Program-made: the position numbers and the translations under genes | Assembly: GCA_021832345.1 (NCBI GenBank) | Contig: JAKBKY010000005.1 | Span: forward strand, 1 to 64,000 | DNA length: 64,000 bases | Source of the DNA: a bacterium | GTDB lineage: Bacteria; Vulcanimicrobiota; Vulcanimicrobiia; Vulcanimicrobiales; Vulcanimicrobiaceae | Reading direction: 5' to 3' | Notes under the pieces: generated by a model | Told to the model about the DNA's origin: nothing | What the model saw: only the letters and a program-made list of their open reading frames with translations | Databases searched by the model: none | In this document: in pieces, positions 45,741 through 52,918 of the stretch | How the letters are laid out: every line of letters starts with the position of its first letter | Numbering within the stretch: the stretch's first letter is position 1

Positions 45741-47005
45741 CGGCTTATACCCTACGCTGCCAGGAGTGCGGACGCAGCTACGACGACGACGGCTTACGTT
45801 TGGCCTGCGACCAACCCCACGAACCGAGTCTCTTGCGTACCGAGTACGCTGCGCGCACGCTGGCGGTGGACCCGGCCGGCGAGGGCGCGATGCGTTACGC
45901 CGGCTGGCTGCCGCTTCGCTCACCGACGCGCGCCTTCGGCGCTCCGGCGATCTTCCAGAGCGCAGCTCTCAATCGCGAACTGGGGATGGCGGACTTGTGG
46001 ATCGCATTCAGCGGCTACTGGCCGCAGCGCGGCGCAACGCTACAGACGGGAACGTTTAAGGACATCGAAGCGACCGCGGTTCTCGGGCGCTTGCCGCGCG
46101 GCGGCGAACGCCTGGTCATCGCCTCAGCCGGAAACACGGCGCTTGCGTTAGCATCGGCATGCGCGCAGCTCGAGGTGCCGGTGGTGGTCGTGGTGCCGGA
46201 GCCGGTGGTTTCGCGATTGCGTCTACCGGCATCGGTGGCGGAGCGCATCGCGTTTGTCACAGTAGCCGGCGGAACCTACGACGATGCCATCGTGCTGGCC
46301 AAGGATCTTGGCGGCGTCGAGGGCTTCGTCTTCGAGGGCGGCGTAGCGAATGTGGCGCGCCGCGACGGGATTGCGACCGTGCTGTACGCCGCAGCGGAGA
46401 TGATGGGGCGCTTGCCCGCCGTGTACGCGCAGGCGATCGGCAGCGGAGCGGGTGCGATCGCGGCGTATGAAGCGGCCTTGCGCTTGCGCGACGACGGAAG
46501 ATTCGGCTGCGATTTGCCGCGCCTCGTGTTGGTGCAGAACGCCCCTGCGGCGCCGGTCTACGACGCATGGCGCGCGGGGAGCCGGACGTTGCTTACGGGG
46601 CCGGCGACGCGACCAGGTGAACCTGTGGCGCTTGAGGCGACGGTTTTGGGCGTGCAGGCGCCGCCGTATGCCGTTGTAGGCGGCCTGTGGGACGCGCTGC
46701 AGGCTTGTGACGGGCACGTGCTCACGGCGGAGAACGCCGAGGCCCGCGCGGCACGCGAATGGTTTGCGGAGCTGGAAGGGATCGATCTCGAGCCGGCCGC
46801 CGGTGTGGCCCTCGCCGGCCTGCGCCGGGCGCTGGCAGACGGCAGCGTGGCTGCCGATGCCTGCGTACTCCTGCACCTGACGGGCGGTGGGCGCCGCGGC
46901 TGCGAAGCGGGATGGACCGCAGCGCCGCGGGTCGTGGCGACGATCGCCCGCGACCTGCTCGGCGACACGGCGCGGTTACGGGAGGCCTTAGCGTCGGTCG
47001 CCTAG
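45737..47005 (+). CDS. Cysteate synthase-like PLP enzyme (threonine synthase superfamily)
   Basis: A 422-aa fold-type II pyridoxal-phosphate enzyme. The start, YTLRCQECGRSY followed by LLRTEYAARTL and MRYAGWLPLRS, together with IAFSGYWPQRGATLQTGTFK, resembles archaeal cysteate synthase rather than ordinary threonine synthase. The PLP lysine should be that of GTFKDIEA. ASAGNTALALASACAQ binds the phosphate or substrate, and IGSGAGAIAAYEAAL is the glycine loop. Cysteate synthase makes L-cysteate from phosphoserine and sulfite for coenzyme M in some methanogens. Why a bacterium would have it is unclear; threonine synthase or another beta-replacement activity is possible. GTG 45737 overlaps the upstream stop. 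Confidence 0.65.
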   Translation: MTAYTLRCQECGRSYDDDGLRLACDQPHEPSLLRTEYAARTLAVDPAGEGAMRYAGWLPLRSPTRAFGAPAIFQSAALNRELGMADLWIAFSGYWPQRGATLQTGTFKDIEATAVLGRLPRGGERLVIASAGNTALALASACAQLEVPVVVVVPEPVVSRLRLPASVAERIAFVTVAGGTYDDAIVLAKDLGGVEGFVFEGGVANVARRDGIATVLYAAAEMMGRLPAVYAQAIGSGAGAIAAYEAALRLRDDGRFGCDLPRLVLVQNAPAAPVYDAWRAGSRTLLTGPATRPGEPVALEATVLGVQAPPYAVVGGLWDALQACDGHVLTAENAEARAAREWFAELEGIDLEPAAGVALAGLRRALADGSVAADACVLLHLTGGGRRGCEAGWTAAPRVVATIARDLLGDTARLREALASVA

Positions 47006-47157
47006 GAACCGTGGAAGGTCGGGCACTTTGCTTGCCGAACCAGGCTCGACGCCGCGGGTGCCGAGGGTTTCACCGCTGCGCGCCGATCTGTGAAGGCGTG
47101 AGGACTCAAAGAGGAGTTAGTGTCTGACGAAGCCGGGAAAGTAATCAAAGACAGTAC

Positions 47158-47233
47158 GCCGACGTAGCTCAGTTGGTAGAGCAGCTGATTCGTAATCAGC
47201 AGGTCGACCGTTCGAACCGGTTCGTCGGCTCCA
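47158..47233 (+). tRNA. tRNA-Thr (anticodon CGT)
   Basis: A 76-base cloverleaf. Acceptor GCCGACG pairs with CGTCGGC and the D-arm contains AGCTCAGTTGGTAGAGC. The anticodon arm is CTGA-TTCGTAA-TCAG with anticodon CGT (reads ACG, Thr). The T-arm contains GTTCGAACC, and CCA is encoded at 47231-47233. A terminator follows directly, and an integrase remnant lies on the other strand, so this gene probably served as an integration site. Confidence 0.97.
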
Positions 47234-47240
47234 GAAAAAG

Positions 47241-47276
47241 CCCGTCAAACCTCGCGTTTGGCGGGTTTTGTGTTTT
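47241..47276 (+). terminator. Bidirectional rho-independent terminator after tRNA-Thr
   Basis: CCCGTCAAAC (47241-47250) pairs with GTTTGGCGGG (47256-47265) around CTCGC: ten pairs with one T-G. TTTTGTGTTTT follows on the + strand. On the minus strand the stem is followed by CTTTTT, so it can also stop leftward transcripts from the integrase side. Confidence 0.88.
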
Positions 47277-47512
47277 CTAGCGAGGGGCTTTGGGGGGAGT
47301 TTTTTTTTGGGCCAGCTTTTCGGTTTTGCAAAAAGGAAAGAGATGGTCTCCCATGCCTGGCTCTGCGTCCCCGGCATAACGTGCGAGTAGGCATCCATCG
47401 TGAGCTGGATCGAGGCGTGGCCAAGGCGCTCCTGAATGATTTTGGGATGCACACCGGAGGCAAGCAGCGCCGTCGCATGGGCATGGCGCAGATCGTAGAT
47501 GCTCCCACAGAT
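47277..47512 (-). pseudogene. Tyrosine recombinase (integrase) C-terminal remnant
   Basis: The minus strand encodes IYDLRHAHATALLASGVHPK followed by IIQERLGHASIQLTMDAYSH. This is the C-terminal catalytic block of phage-type integrases with Arg-x2-His, GHxS and the nucleophile Tyr. An in-frame TGA lies just upstream (47513-47515) and the N-terminal and central domains are missing. After the Tyr box the frame runs through the terminator and the antisense of tRNA-Thr to 47117. That end is not native protein. The location beside the tRNA is where an integrase gene ends up after integration. Confidence 0.75.
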
Positions 47513-47630
47513 TCATCGCATGATTGCCACGGGCGAGCTGGAGAGTCGGCGCTGGTCGACGCTTTCGGGAACTCGCGTTCCCTTGCGGCGCCGAGCGCGA
47601 GCGCAGGGGATCCTTTTGGCCGGCGTCGGC

Positions 47631-48134
47631 ATGGAACGAGACATCATCGCAGCGAGGACTCAGCGCCAACGCCGTGAATCGGCGCGTATGGTAATTCTTG
47701 CTTGCGCCCTTGTAGCCGGTGGTATCGCAGCGGTCGTCATCGCCACTGCGGTCACGTGTATGCGATATGGCACGCTGCCGGATCGCGTTCCGATTCACTT
47801 CGGCATTAGCGGAAAAGCGAATGGGTATGGTCCCAAACCGACGGCGTGGCTCCTGGTGATTGTCGAGGTTGTGGTTGTTGCGATCCTCGGGTGGGTCGGC
47901 TACATGCTTCTAACGGCCGGCCCGAACGCCCACATCAATGGTCCGCGTGGCCTCCCAGGTTTCGTGGTGATGGCCCTCATCGGGAATGAAGTGTTGTGGT
48001 TGCTCACGCTTTTCCAGATGCAGATGCTCGACGTTGCCGCGGGCAGCCGAGATCGCCTCTCGCCGGCGCTCACTTGGGGCGGGCTCGCTATCATCCTTGC
48101 GACAGTCCTTCTACTGCTGGCCTTTCAGCCCTAA
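47631..48134 (+). CDS. DUF1648-domain membrane protein
   Basis: A 167-aa protein with four hydrophobic segments. The first loop carries the DUF1648 signature YGTLPDRVPIHFGISGKANGYGPK (core LPDRVPIHFG) also found in SdpI-like immunity proteins and YhdA-type membrane proteins. I start it at ATG 47631; ATG 47688 (MVILACALVAGG) is possible. The longer frame upstream is antisense to the integrase remnant. SdpI-type proteins protect against a membrane-acting toxin, but one DUF1648 copy alone does not prove an immunity role. It lies just inside the accessory patch next to tRNA-Thr. Confidence 0.65.
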   Translation: MERDIIAARTQRQRRESARMVILACALVAGGIAAVVIATAVTCMRYGTLPDRVPIHFGISGKANGYGPKPTAWLLVIVEVVVVAILGWVGYMLLTAGPNAHINGPRGLPGFVVMALIGNEVLWLLTLFQMQMLDVAAGSRDRLSPALTWGGLAIILATVLLLLAFQP

Positions 48135-48511
48135 AGCATCTTCGTACCGCCTTTGCAATGGCGTTGCCGGGGTCTTCAATACCGCCAGCGACACTGCGCT
48201 CCTGAAGGAGCCATCGAAAACGGTAACTCGAAGCCGTAGACGCAGGCCGCATACGTCGGCCCGGAGGCCCAACAGCTCATAAAACAGCTTGCAGAGCCAA
48301 GCCCGAATGATCCTGACGTGAACCTGGGGATTTACAAGTCGTTATGCGCACCATACGATAACTATCAATACATTCTGAATCGCTGCTTGGAGTTATCTGT
48401 TGCGCTTTTGAGAGATGAACGATTACCGTCGGCTTAGACGATGACGTCATCCCGGAAGCGGCTAGGGCGAACAGCACGTCGGTCTATAGTCGAATCGTGG
48501 GCCTTCGGTCG
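48135..48511. other. Gap between the DUF1648 gene and hicB
   Basis: Apart from the gene fragment at 48240-48437, these 377 bases contain no acceptable gene. Lower GC and broken frames fit decayed accessory DNA. I see no tRNA-like or riboswitch-like structure. Confidence 0.4.
48240..48437 (+). pseudogene. Fragment of an unidentified gene
   Basis: A 65-codon stretch lacking a start codon, open from TAG 48237 to TAG 48435-48437. It reads as credible protein: EAQQLIKQLAEPSPNDPDVN then YDNYQYILNRCLELSVALLR. The base composition (richer in A and T) differs from the surrounding genes. It may be the tail of a transferred gene. No family is recognised. Confidence 0.3.
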
Positions 48512-48718
48512 CTATGCGACTTCAGCGAACGTCACCGATGACGGCGGCGGAATAGGGATGCGATCCTCGCGCATACCCTCAAGATGCAATTCGATAGCCT
48601 CTCGGATATTTTCTTGCGTTTCTTCGAGCGTTGCTCCCGTGGAGACACACCCCGGCAGATCCGGGACGTATGCCGAGAAGTTCTGCTCGCCGCGCTCGAT
48701 GATAACGGGGTATTTCAT
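48512..48718 (-). CDS. hicB: HicB-family antitoxin
   Basis: A 68-aa HicB. The partial RNase H-like fold is plain: MKYPVIIERGEQNFSAYVPD, then LPGCVSTGATLEETQENIRE, then AIELHLEGMREDRIPIPPP. HicB binds and neutralises the HicA mRNA interferase. I start at ATG 48718; the longer frame upstream is the out-of-frame hicA. The start overlaps the ancestral stop of hicA (AAATGA), the usual coupling of the pair. There is no DNA-binding extension at the C-terminus. Confidence 0.85.
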   Translation of the reverse strand: MKYPVIIERGEQNFSAYVPDLPGCVSTGATLEETQENIREAIELHLEGMREDRIPIPPPSSVTFAEVA

Positions 48719-48906
48719 TTCCACCCTGCCTGTCTCTGAATGGATCTTCAAGTACCCTCTTTGAGTTCGTCGTCCTCGCGTCCTGGCACTGTCACGCGGC
48801 CTGCTTTGGTCGGGTGCTTGAACTGGCGATGGCTGCCACGGGTCACGACGAGAACCCACCCGTCTTCGGCCAGGTGTCGGAGGGCGTCGCGTACTCTCAT
48901 CGGCAT
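48715..48906 (-). pseudogene. hicA: HicA-family toxin with a premature stop
   Basis: The minus strand encodes MPMRVRDALRHLAEDGWVLV, then VTRGSHRQFKHPTKAGRVTV, then PGREDDELKEGT followed by TGA (48748-48750). The same frame goes on with RSIQRQAGWK up to TGA 48715-48717. This is a complete HicA with the catalytic His in GSHRQFKHP, except that the Leu expected between GT and RSI (the family reads GTLRSILKQAG) is a stop codon. The C-terminal helix of 11 residues would be missing, so the toxin is probably dead or weakened. It can still be translated to 52 aa. Confidence 0.8.
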
Positions 48907-49186
48907 GAGGGGAGCTTCGCCTTTTTAGGGGACGTGCCCGTTTTGCCGGGGTGGTGCGACGCTAAACAGCCGAAAGGCCAGCGGTTCACGTCCGCTTTTC
49001 TGCTCCGGGAATCTGCCCTCGGTCCGCCGGGGTCAGGCTTCTTCGTCCGGGATGATGATTGTGTGGAAGAGACGGCACTTGCGACCGGGGCCGCTTTCTT
49101 TCTTGTTGACTCGCATGAGCAACGGGCCGATCGCTCCCGAGCCGGTTCGGCTTGCCTGCTATGTTACTGCTTTCAGACGCCGATAG
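48907..49186. other. Intergenic region upstream of hicAB
   Basis: About 280 bases with no accepted gene. Short frames on both strands lack protein character. The hicAB promoter should lie at its left end. I see no repeats. Confidence 0.4.
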
Positions 49187-50242
49187 TCATCGAGCGTGAA
49201 GGCCGGCGCGTCCCGGCGCACCTGTGTGGCGGCGAAGGTGCAGCATGCCTGCGCTGCACGAGCGAACGGCGGCCGGCGTCAAGAATGAGGACGCTGCTTT
49301 TTGGCGTTCCAGGTATCGATCCCAGAACGCGACCGTGACGGCGGCCGCATCGAAGAAGGCCGTCTTTCGCGTCGCATTATCCAAGCCGGAGCCGGTCCAC
49401 GTAAGGTGCCCGGCATCGTCGACCAGTACGCTATAAGCATCGTCGCGGCGATCCTGCGTGAATGCGCTCAAGCGCCACTGCGCCGGCTGGCCAGTGGGCC
49501 CGTCGTCCAACGCTCCGCTCATGACCATGAGCGGCATGGCCACATGCGTATACGATCGTGCGGTGAAACCGATATCTCCGGGACCGGAGGCTGAGAGCAG
49601 CAGCGCAGCGCGGACGTTCGGGACGGGACGCACCGCATCTACCCAACCCGGCGCGCTGAGGCTCGCTCCGGCGACGACCGACACCGTGGCTGCGCCCATC
49701 GAGTGGCCGGCGATCCCGACCTCGTTGAGGTCGAAGATCCCGCCGAGATGCGCGGGTTTCGTCCGTTCGATGAACGATAGCGCGCCGATGACGGAGCGCA
49801 GATCATCGACACGCTCCCTCCAAAACCCCGGTGAGCGTATCAGGCGATCGAGCACGGCGTTATAGGTGAGCCTGTTTACCCCCTGACGCGCGAGCTGCAC
49901 GCCCTTCACCCAGTCGCTGTATCCGATGCTGATCGTGACGTAGCCGTGTTCTGCCCAATAGCGGTTGAGCCGCATGTAGTCGAAAGGCCCCGCGCCGAGA
50001 CCCGGGGAGAAGACGATCACGGGAAACGGTCCGGCGCCCTTGGGAACCATGATACGTAAGGGTAAATCGCGCTTTCGCGCAAAGTCGCGCAGATCGTAGG
50101 AGATGGTGTCCACCGGATAGGTACGGCCGGCAGAACGTAGAGCGGTCGTGCAGTCGGCAGACGCCGGTCGCGGTAGTGCGACGGCGCATGCCGCGAAGAA
50201 GACGATCGTCAGAACCTTGGTTAGCGTTCGACGAAGCGACAT
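49187..50242 (-). CDS. Secreted alpha/beta hydrolase
   Basis: A roughly 351-aa exported esterase-like protein. Start ATG 50242 (MSLRRTLTKVLTIVFFAACA) gives a clean signal peptide ending RPASA; ATG 50257 adds 5 residues. The alpha/beta hydrolase fold shows the oxyanion strand PFPVIVFSPGLGAGPFDYM and the nucleophile elbow GIAGHSMGAATVSVVAG. The acid lies around MVMSGALDDGPTG and the His in VLVDDAGHLTWTG. It resembles the dienelactone hydrolase and PAF-acetylhydrolase-like group. The substrate is unknown. The C-terminal 30 residues are basic and Cys-containing and may be a read-on tail. Confidence 0.78.
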   Translation of the reverse strand: MSLRRTLTKVLTIVFFAACAVALPRPASADCTTALRSAGRTYPVDTISYDLRDFARKRDLPLRIMVPKGAGPFPVIVFSPGLGAGPFDYMRLNRYWAEHGYVTISIGYSDWVKGVQLARQGVNRLTYNAVLDRLIRSPGFWRERVDDLRSVIGALSFIERTKPAHLGGIFDLNEVGIAGHSMGAATVSVVAGASLSAPGWVDAVRPVPNVRAALLLSASGPGDIGFTARSYTHVAMPLMVMSGALDDGPTGQPAQWRLSAFTQDRRDDAYSVLVDDAGHLTWTGSGLDNATRKTAFFDAAAVTVAFWDRYLERQKAASSFLTPAAVRSCSAGMLHLRRHTGAPGRAGLHAR

Positions 50243-50277
50243 GACGGATGATTCCATTCGCGGCCGCTTCGTTCCGC

Positions 50278-50859
50278 CTATTCTACCGTCGCCGACAGGT
50301 CGGCCGGAGCGTTTGGAATCGCTCGTACGAGGGCGTGCAGAATCGGTTTGCTCTCCGGCGTCGCGCTATGGAACATCTCCCGGAGCACGGCGCTTGGCGA
50401 GTGTGCGCAGGTGGCGTCGGGAGCGCAGATCATCGCATCGAACTCTTCGGCGGTCGCCACGATCAGGGCCGCCGTCTGTACGCCGTCATCCTCGCCGATG
50501 CCGGCTACCCGAAGGGCCTGGAAGGCTCGTACCACCGCAGCGTATTCGCGCACCTCGGGTACGCGCTGGAGTACGGCCGGGTCCACGTCGGCCAGCACCC
50601 CGCACCGGCGCATGAAGGCGGCACCGGGGCTGCAGGGGAGCGCCGTGGCGATTCGGGCCGCCCACTCCCCGGTATTGCGCGCGTGCGCATAGGCCCGAAG
50701 ATCGTCGACGGTCGTGGCCACCAGGAGGGCATCGACGACCGCCTCGACCTGAGCCTCCCGGGTCCAGGTGCTCTCCAGCAGGCACGCCGGGATCGAGCGC
50801 AGCTTGCGCTCGGCCTCGAGCTGGTCCAGGGTCGCATAAGTGAGCTGTGGGTCGTCCAT
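50278..50859 (-). CDS. Helical protein resembling a degenerate HD-domain
   Basis: A 193-aa all-helical soluble protein. The stretch YAHARNTGEWAARIATALPC, then FMRRCGVLADVDPAVLQRVP, aligns by eye with HD-GYP-type domains (H-x-VA-x-A-x2-IA then LLHDIGK-x-VLxKP). The metal-binding His-Asp is replaced by Ala-Asp and the GYP motif is missing. It would lack phosphodiesterase activity and could act as a binding module. The family call is tentative. It is read leftward from the region that also carries the divergent peptide ORF. Confidence 0.5.
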   Translation of the reverse strand: MDDPQLTYATLDQLEAERKLRSIPACLLESTWTREAQVEAVVDALLVATTVDDLRAYAHARNTGEWAARIATALPCSPGAAFMRRCGVLADVDPAVLQRVPEVREYAAVVRAFQALRVAGIGEDDGVQTAALIVATAEEFDAMICAPDATCAHSPSAVLREMFHSATPESKPILHALVRAIPNAPADLSATVE

Positions 50860-50906
50860 GCCTTGAGCCTAGCTCCGTGGTGGCCTAGCGCCCATCGCCG
50901 GAGTTC

Positions 50907-50993
50907 ACTACGCCGAGGGGACTACGCACCGGCTCAAAGTGGGACTCCCTAGGCAAAATGGTGCTCGCGGCGTAGTCTGAGGCATGGCATAAT
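50907..50993 (+). promoter_or_regulatory. Repeated heptamer sites and -10 box upstream of the peptide ORF
   Basis: ACTACGC occurs at 50907-50913 and 50921-50927, and its complement GCGTAGT at 50970-50976. The outer pair extends to a 9-bp inverted repeat (ACTACGCCG / CGGCGTAGT). TGGCATAAT with -10-like CATAAT (50988-50993) follows. The last heptamer lies about where the -35 box should be, and no good -35 is visible, which suits an activator-dependent promoter. The LuxR-type protein encoded downstream is the natural candidate. This is inference from spacing. Confidence 0.4.
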
Positions 50994-51039
50994 CATAAAA
51001 GACTATGCTTCAACCTCAAACACTCGAAAGGGAGATCAC

Positions 51040-51195
51040 ATGACATTCGTCGTTACCATGCTGTGGGCGCTACTTACTCTGGGTAACCATGGGCTGACCC
51101 ACCCGGTCTCGATCCAGCCCCCCGTCAGTGCCCCGGCCACCCCACACGTGGGCCACCTCCATGCCATGGACGGATCCGAGGGCGGCCCCGCCTAG
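51040..51195 (+). CDS. Small peptide ORF upstream of the LuxR-type regulator
   Basis: A 51-aa ORF with a strong ribosome site (AAAGGGAG, 6 bases before the ATG). It begins MTFVVTMLWALLTLGNHG, a hydrophobic segment that could be a signal or membrane anchor. A Pro/His-rich tail follows (PPVSAPATPHVGHLHAMDG) and ends at TAG 51193. It is too short for standard gene finding. The regulator starts 30 bases later. It could be a secreted signal peptide, a leader peptide or a small membrane protein. Confidence 0.5.
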   Translation: MTFVVTMLWALLTLGNHGLTHPVSIQPPVSAPATPHVGHLHAMDGSEGGPA

Positions 51196-51224
51196 ACAAG
51201 GGACCGAGCGCGCCCGGCGCCAAC

Positions 51225-52766
51225 GTGCAATGGCCGGGTATGAACATGCCATCAATCGTTCAGCCATTGCACAGGTCGGCTGCCTTCGAGCAAGCGCAGT
51301 CACTTTGGTATGCCGCGCAGTACTCAGCCTGTCTTGAGCTGCTCGCGCAGTGCGAAGCGTCTGCAGAGCGATTTCTTTTGGCTGCGTGGTCGGCTTACCG
51401 ATTGCGGCATTATGCCGACGCCCTCGCGCATCTCGAATCAGGCCATTCATTTTTTGAGTCCTCCGGCTCGCGAGCGGAAGCCGACGCCCTAAGCGCGGTC
51501 TTACACGAAATCAAGGGCCATTCCCGCGAGTCCGACGCGTTCTACGACCGTGCGACAAGTGGCGACCCGAAGTCCCAGGCTGGGAAAGCTTGCAACATGC
51601 TGGCGCTCCGCGCCTGGATGCGTGACGACTACGCGGAGTGCATGCGACGCCTGCGCGCAGGGGAGACTTCGGCCGATGATAACGTTAGAGCCTATGCCAT
51701 AAGCATTCGGTCGTGGATTCACGGTAGCCGCGGAGAGTTTGCACGACAGGCATGCCTCTTAGAAGAGACGCTGCAGGTCACTCTGTCGGCACCCGTGCCC
51801 GATGTTGGCCTCGCCGCCACGACCCTGCAGACCTTGAGCCATCGGTGCCGCGAACTGTACCTCCCGAATCAATTCACCACTACCGTAGCTCGCGCTCGCG
51901 ATCTTGCGTGGACCACGGACTTGCACATGCAACAGTATCACGCACTCCGGCATATCGCATGGACGCATGCGTTAAACGGCCAGTACGTCAACGGCATCCG
52001 CGACCTAACCCGTGCAAAAGAACTGGCTCAAAATGAAATATTGCAAGTTGCCTCAACGTTGGATTCGGCATGGGTCGCGTTCTCATCGGGCGAGACGTTC
52101 ACCGGCGAGGCTCATCTCCGCGATGCGCTAGACCGAATCGACGGTATCGATTGGAGTGTGGAACCGGGCGAGGAAATTTGGGCCCTGCAACTCGCCGCGG
52201 AGCTTTCGGCTCGCTCGGACCCAAGGCGTGCGCGAGAACTCCTGTCGAAACACGACGCGGCGCAAGGCGCGCTTTCGGTTGCCTTGGGGGCGCGCCACCA
52301 CGCGGCGTTGGAGGCGAGCGCTTTGTATACCCGGGCGGTGGTCTGGTCGGCATGTGGGGATGCATCCTCCTCTCGTACACTTGCCAAACAGGCCTTCTAC
52401 GAGTTTGAAGGTCTTGGATATAACTGGCGCGCTGCGCGGTGTGCCTTGCTGCTCTATCGATCGGGCTGTGGCGACAACTGGCTGGCCGCCGCGAAGGAGA
52501 AGGCGCGCAACTACCCGCGCAGCTTCATCGGCGCACAACTCCAACGCATCGAGTACGACCTCGAATCCGAGCCTTTGGCGCGCCTCACGCCCAGGCAGCG
52601 AGAGATCGTGCATCTGCTGGTCGCCGGCGGTTCAATCGATGAGGTCGCTACGACCCTGCGGACGAGTCGTAATACCGTTCGGGTTCACGTTCAACATATC
52701 CATCGGGTGCTCGGCGTTCGCAACCGGGCTGAGTTGCTCAAACGCACCGCCAAAGTCGCGATCTAA
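51225..52766 (+). CDS. LuxR-family transcriptional regulator with TPR-like N-terminal region
   Basis: A 513-aa protein. The last 65 residues are a LuxR/FixJ helix-turn-helix: RLTPRQREIVHLLVAGGSID, then EVATTLRTSRNTVRVHVQHI and HRVLGVRNRAELLKR. The first 430 residues are helical repeats of TPR type (LWYAAQYSACLELLAQCEAS, LAAWSAYRLRHYADALAHLE, AWTHALNGQYVNGIRDLTRAKELAQ), a layout that senses peptides or proteins in other systems. No P-loop, receiver or acyl-homoserine-lactone domain is present. ATG 51240 (MNMPSIVQ) is an alternative start. It is likely cotranscribed with the 51-aa peptide ORF in front. Confidence 0.82.
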   Translation: MQWPGMNMPSIVQPLHRSAAFEQAQSLWYAAQYSACLELLAQCEASAERFLLAAWSAYRLRHYADALAHLESGHSFFESSGSRAEADALSAVLHEIKGHSRESDAFYDRATSGDPKSQAGKACNMLALRAWMRDDYAECMRRLRAGETSADDNVRAYAISIRSWIHGSRGEFARQACLLEETLQVTLSAPVPDVGLAATTLQTLSHRCRELYLPNQFTTTVARARDLAWTTDLHMQQYHALRHIAWTHALNGQYVNGIRDLTRAKELAQNEILQVASTLDSAWVAFSSGETFTGEAHLRDALDRIDGIDWSVEPGEEIWALQLAAELSARSDPRRARELLSKHDAAQGALSVALGARHHAALEASALYTRAVVWSACGDASSSRTLAKQAFYEFEGLGYNWRAARCALLLYRSGCGDNWLAAAKEKARNYPRSFIGAQLQRIEYDLESEPLARLTPRQREIVHLLVAGGSIDEVATTLRTSRNTVRVHVQHIHRVLGVRNRAELLKRTAKVAI

Positions 52767-52918
52767 CCGTCAGAGCCGTGCAGCGGTTCACCACGGCCTT
52801 GGAACGCCCGTCGGGCCGGCGCGGGGCGTCGTCGAGCAACGCCGCACCCTGCAACCACCCTATTGGCGCAGGTGTTGCGAGGTATCATCAACAGGCGAAA
52901 GGAGGTCAGATAAAACAT

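Noticed and set aside
47117-47233. The C-terminal part of the integrase frame as native protein
   Set aside because: These residues are the antisense translation of tRNA-Thr and its flanks. The true integrase ends near the terminator.
48748-48750. Reading the TGA in hicA as selenocysteine, as in the peroxiredoxin
   Set aside because: The family has Leu, not Cys, at this position, and no hairpin of SECIS type follows, so a nonsense mutation is simpler.
50248-50952. A 234-aa + strand frame opposite the HD-like gene
   Set aside because: No promoter or ribosome site, and the minus-strand frame has better codon use and domain pattern.
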